Shown one piece after another: positions 5,588 through 8,829 of a DNA stretch of 8,829 nucleotides (its first letter is position 1; every line of letters starts with the position of its first letter). The DNA comes from Enterovibrio sp042096095 (GTDB lineage Bacteria; Pseudomonadota; Gammaproteobacteria; Enterobacterales; Vibrionaceae). A program made the translations under genes and the position numbers. The notes below the pieces were generated by a model that was given only the letters and a program-made list of their open reading frames with translations, was not told where the DNA came from and made no database searches. The stretch lies in NCBI GenBank assembly GCA_042096095.1, contig JBELME010000171.1:1-8829 (forward strand). Direction: 5' to 3'.

Positions 5588-8347
5588 TTTACGTTTATTT
5601 CGTTTGTCTTAGCTGCAGTGGCCATATTTGTCGCGATAAAGGCGTCAAACCGTACGTTTCGATTGGAAAAGGAAGTGTCGGCGCTCAAAGCGGCGCTGCA
5701 AGATGCTAAATTGCCCGAAGCTTCAAATGTGCCAGTCAGTTCCACTCAAGAAAGTATTTTCCCGTCCAGAATGATCAATCCTGACGTTGCCGTTCCACCG
5801 GACGGAGAGACACCTAGCGATGATTCGTCACGCGAACCTCAATACAAACAGCCGCAAACGACACCTTCCCACTATCAAGCCGTTAAACGTTCATCACCTA
5901 ACGTTGCGTCTGTTGCACATTCAGCGGTGAAAACACCCCCTTCACAGTTTTCTGATGCCACCAACCTTTCCAATGCGCGTGCTTCAGCAAACACCCTGAA
6001 CGATCTTGATACTGTCTTTGACCGTGGGCTGCGAAAACTGGTCGCGAGCTTTAAAGAGAACTGGCTGGTCTGGGTCGGCGCCATTGCTATGCTCATCGGC
6101 GGTGGATACTTGGTTCAGGTTATCGGTAGTCGCATCGAGTTTTCACCCATCATGCGTGTCGCTATCGCCTTTGCGCTTTCGGCATTGACTGTCGCCTTGG
6201 GAGAATGGTTTCACCGCAAAGAACAGAAAGACGACACCCGCGGGGAAAGGGCGTCTAGCTTCTCCTATGTGCCCGCAGCCATTACAGGGACGGGGTTAAC
6301 GGGCATCTATTGCACCGTGATCTTCGCGTTCGTCGTTTATCAAATGCTCGCACCCACCACCTCCTTAGTGATCCTCGCCACGGCCGCGTTTTCGAGTCTG
6401 GCTTTGTCACTGCGCCAAGGGCCTTTAATGGCCGTGCTTGGACTGGTCGGGGGATATTCCGCGCCATTTTGGATTGGCGGTACCGATCCGAATTACTTCC
6501 TGCTGGGTGGCTATATCGCAGCCATTACCTTGGCGGGAACCGTGTTAATGCAACGCGTAAAGCATCCATGGTTAGCATTGAGCATTGCCGTGCCGCATTT
6601 GCTCTGGATGGGTATATTGATTGAAGCCGTGCCGCAAACACAGTTGTTTATGTGGCTGTCCGTCTTCCTGACCTTCACGCTTTATGTGTTGTTTGCCGTT
6701 CCGCGATTGGGTTGGCTGCTCGATGTTCGTTATCGACACCGCCAAACCGCATTAACCCATCACCCTGTTATCATGTCGATAGCGACAGTGTTGCTGCTGT
6801 TTTGGTCAACAGAGCAATTTGATGTCATGTCTGGCATCGAGATGCTTTATCTCTATGGGTTTCTCATCGTTAAGCTGTGGCTTCCAGCACTTAGAAAAGG
6901 CATTGCACCAAGGATCTTCCAAGGTGTGTCTGTGGTCGTTGCGGTGTCATTGTTGATGCTGTCTTTTGGCATGAAGGTGTTTGAGTGGTGGTTGTCTGAA
7001 CGGGAGATTTTGATGTGCCTAGGGGTCAGTACCGTGTTGGTTGCCTTACGCACAGCAGCCCAATATTTAGACGGTGATCGTTCTCTTCCATCGCGCATTC
7101 TATTGATTGTTCTTGCACCTGTCATGACTGTACTCACGCTGGGGTATGTGGATGCGTATATGCCAGAACAATTGGTCTTCTGGAGCATGTTCACCGCCTT
7201 GGTCGCAGGTTTGTATGCGCAAATTGGCCTGAGACTTACCGCGTTAACGGCTGATGTGTCAGCCTGCGTTCATGGCATGTTATTGGCGCTGTCGTTCGTT
7301 TGGTTTGATGATGCGACATTGACGTTTGCGATTTCCGCGCAAGTGGCGGTGATGGCGTTACAAGCGCAATATGGCCTTTTCCGCCCTGCTTATTGGGCAA
7401 TAAAAGTCGCCATGAGCTTGCTGGTGGTGCGCCTTACACTCTTGCCATTCATTCCAGATTGGCAGCCACAAGATGGAGGCGATTGGAGCTGGGTGCTCCT
7501 CAGCTACTTGCCATCGTTAGCGCTGTTGGCATACGCAAGGGTCGTGCTGCGCAATACGCAATCAGACATTGCTAGCTGGTTTGAAGGGGCATTTTTGCAT
7601 GTGTTCCTTGTGGCCTTGTTCACCCAAACCAACTATTGGCTGACAGGCAGTTACGGGTATGTCAGCGATATCGATTTTACGTCTTCCATTGTGTACGCCA
7701 ACCAAGCACTCGTGGTGGCCTTGGTTTATGGCTATCGCAGCCAATTTGCCGATAAGCTCTCGCGGGTGTATCGCGGGTATGGCTACTTACTGATAATGGC
7801 GTTCGTCGCGTTTGAAGTGCTGCTCAATACCTTGGAATCACCGTTGATTCATGACCACGTATCAGCCAGTGAATGGCCGGTATTCAACATGCTGACGTTG
7901 GGGTGGTTAATGCCTGCTGCTGTGTTGTTTGGCGCGTATTTCTACCGATTGAGTGCATTGCAAATTCCTACTCGCATCTATGCAGGTGCGGGTCTCGCCT
8001 TGGCGGGGATATGGTTGGGCATGTCGATACGCCATTTCTGGCAACCATCGTCCATGACTATCTTCAATTCAACCAGTATGGCGGAGCTGTTCAGCTATTC
8101 GGTTGCGGGTCTCGTGGTGGGTGGCACACTGACGTGGGTCGGCGTGACGCGCCAAGCATTGCATGTGCAGCGTGTCGGTCTTGTGTTGCTCGCGTTTGTG
8201 GCAGTGAAAGTGTTCTTGTGGGATGTCAGTTCCTTGGATGGCTTCTGGAGAGCGATCAGTTTCCTTGGCTTAGGTGCATCCTTGATTGGATTGGGATGGC
8301 TCTTCCAAAAATTAAACAAATCGGTCTCTGAAAAGCCGACAAGCTAA
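5585..8347 (+). CDS. DUF2339 multi-pass inner-membrane protein
   Basis: A 920-residue predicted inner-membrane protein of the DUF2339 (COG5373) type, function unknown. It begins with one membrane helix (about 2-18), a short charged coiled-coil-like stretch (RLEKEVSALKAALQDA, 26-41) and a roughly 100-residue linker rich in Pro, Ser and Thr. From about 159 (NWLVWVGAIAMLIGGGYLV) to the end it is almost continuously hydrophobic, with perhaps twenty or more membrane helices. Family hallmarks recalled from other members are LRQGPLMAVLGLVGGYSAP (276-294), a tyrosine in ELFSYSVAG near 837, and the C-terminal LWDVSSLDGFWRAISFLGLG segment. Length is normal for the family and I see no frameshift. It follows the intact acetyltransferase by 178 nt on the same strand, which is too far to call an operon. 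A role in envelope physiology or transport is guesswork. Confidence 0.92.
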   Translation: MFTFISFVLAAVAIFVAIKASNRTFRLEKEVSALKAALQDAKLPEASNVPVSSTQESIFPSRMINPDVAVPPDGETPSDDSSREPQYKQPQTTPSHYQAVKRSSPNVASVAHSAVKTPPSQFSDATNLSNARASANTLNDLDTVFDRGLRKLVASFKENWLVWVGAIAMLIGGGYLVQVIGSRIEFSPIMRVAIAFALSALTVALGEWFHRKEQKDDTRGERASSFSYVPAAITGTGLTGIYCTVIFAFVVYQMLAPTTSLVILATAAFSSLALSLRQGPLMAVLGLVGGYSAPFWIGGTDPNYFLLGGYIAAITLAGTVLMQRVKHPWLALSIAVPHLLWMGILIEAVPQTQLFMWLSVFLTFTLYVLFAVPRLGWLLDVRYRHRQTALTHHPVIMSIATVLLLFWSTEQFDVMSGIEMLYLYGFLIVKLWLPALRKGIAPRIFQGVSVVVAVSLLMLSFGMKVFEWWLSEREILMCLGVSTVLVALRTAAQYLDGDRSLPSRILLIVLAPVMTVLTLGYVDAYMPEQLVFWSMFTALVAGLYAQIGLRLTALTADVSACVHGMLLALSFVWFDDATLTFAISAQVAVMALQAQYGLFRPAYWAIKVAMSLLVVRLTLLPFIPDWQPQDGGDWSWVLLSYLPSLALLAYARVVLRNTQSDIASWFEGAFLHVFLVALFTQTNYWLTGSYGYVSDIDFTSSIVYANQALVVALVYGYRSQFADKLSRVYRGYGYLLIMAFVAFEVLLNTLESPLIHDHVSASEWPVFNMLTLGWLMPAAVLFGAYFYRLSALQIPTRIYAGAGLALAGIWLGMSIRHFWQPSSMTIFNSTSMAELFSYSVAGLVVGGTLTWVGVTRQALHVQRVGLVLLAFVAVKVFLWDVSSLDGFWRAISFLGLGASLIGLGWLFQKLNKSVSEKPTS

Positions 8348-8479
8348 TGTATAGAGCAGTCGTAAACAGTGTGTATGAAATGTGACCAACTATGCCGCTC
8401 CGATAGCGTCTACTGATGAGAAAAAGTGGTCATAATATCGCCATTGATGTGTCCATATCTCGTCTCCAAAATTTACTGT

Positions 8480-8507
8480 TTGAAACAAAATGTAGAGTAT
8501 TTATCCT
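8480..8507 (+). promoter_or_regulatory. Candidate sigma70 promoter of the right-edge gene
   Basis: TTGAAA (8480-8485) and TATCCT (8502-8507) are 16 bases apart, with 5 of 6 and 4 of 6 consensus matches. Transcription would start near 8514, about 75 nt before the ATG at 8589. The rest of 8348-8588 has only a weak TGACCA/TGGTCA pairing (8383-8388 with 8427-8432) and no clear terminator for the DUF2339 gene. Confidence 0.45.
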
Positions 8508-8588
8508 GTAGAAGTGTTGATGAAAATGCCAAGATAAATGTTGCATGCCACTGAGCATCATGAGTGAGTTCATTCTTAGGAGAGACGC

Positions 8589-8829
8589 ATGACGGTAAGA
8601 CACTTCTTCCGAACCATGAATCAGAAATTGGCTGGGAAATTGAAACAATCCAGCGAGTTTAGAGAAAGAATGTGGATTGTAAATGTGCGAGAAAGCACGT
8701 TAAAGAATGAAGCGTTTGTTGTCAGCGAAGACAGCTTTTCTGAACCCATGCAATGGATGAGACGCCAAAACTACTCTGAGTACATGATCGATGAACTCAA
8801 CCAACTCAAGCTCTCTCAATCTATTCAGT
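8589..8829 (+). CDS. Unrecognised protein, 5' part only (runs off the window)
   Basis: An open frame from ATG at 8589 to the last base gives 80 residues with no stop. It begins MTVRHFFRTMNQKLAGKLKQ and ends near ELNQLKLSQSIQ. The start is strongly supported by AGGAGAG (8578-8584) at ideal distance and by a candidate promoter upstream. The visible part is soluble in character and rich in charged and amide residues, with a basic N-terminus. It includes a stretch WIVNVREST followed by EAFVVSEDSF, which may be beta strands, and then a likely helical region with MQWMRRQNYSEYMIDEL. No signal peptide, membrane helix or known catalytic motif is visible. I do not recognise the family. The overlapping minus-strand frame (8430-8648) lacks comparable start signals and is taken as a shadow. 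Confidence 0.75.
   Translation, partial: MTVRHFFRTMNQKLAGKLKQSSEFRERMWIVNVRESTLKNEAFVVSEDSFSEPMQWMRRQNYSEYMIDELNQLKLSQSIQ

Noticed and set aside
5428..5709. 93-codon plus-strand frame ahead of the DUF2339 gene
   Set aside because: It runs into the DUF2339 coding region in another frame, is cysteine-rich in an irregular way, and has no good ribosome binding site.
7873..8331. 152-codon plus-strand frame
   Set aside because: It is fully inside the conserved C-terminal part of the DUF2339 gene in a different frame.
8430..8648. 72-codon minus-strand frame
   Set aside because: It overlaps the promoter and start of the right-edge gene; the plus-strand signals are much stronger.

Overview
The window looks like ordinary chromosomal sequence from a Gram-negative gammaproteobacterium. 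The reasons are a YbdG-type mechanosensitive channel closely resembling the enterobacterial protein, a Tat-exported multicopper oxidase, a large DUF2339 inner-membrane protein, and sigma70-like promoters with Shine-Dalgarno sites. A marine, Vibrionaceae-like origin is my guess from general sequence feel, not something I could test. I saw no rRNA, tRNA, CRISPR array, transposase, integrase or phage gene.

Left part (1-2552): a leftward unit encodes a periplasmic three-domain multicopper oxidase, then a membrane-anchored alpha/beta hydrolase 39 nt downstream, then a third gene whose ribosome binding site and GTG start are visible but whose frame stops after 15 codons. The oxidase has a good sigma70-like promoter overlapped by a Fur-like sequence. 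The intergenic region is shared with a rightward mechanosensitive channel gene, whose leader contains a small hairpin.

Middle part (2553-5406): the YbdG-like channel is followed by about 210 nt of non-coding DNA with a perfect inverted repeat. Next come a small arginine-rich protein of unknown function and two divergent GNAT acetyltransferases. The leftward acetyltransferase is split by a single-base deletion; the rightward one is intact. The 291 nt between them hold three inverted repeats, including a perfect TATTGAC-N6-GTCAATA palindrome with a third related half-site, probably an operator region.

Right part (5407-8829): one very long gene, started by TTG, encodes a multi-pass DUF2339 protein. 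After 241 non-coding nt with a plausible promoter comes the 5' part of an unrecognised gene that runs off the window.

No clear new multi-gene system is visible. The most useful leads are the split acetyltransferase, the operator-like repeats between the two GNAT genes, the Fur-like site over the oxidase promoter, the leucine at the axial type-1 copper position, and the arginine-doublet small protein. All family assignments rest on motifs read by eye and remembered homologues; no database was searched.
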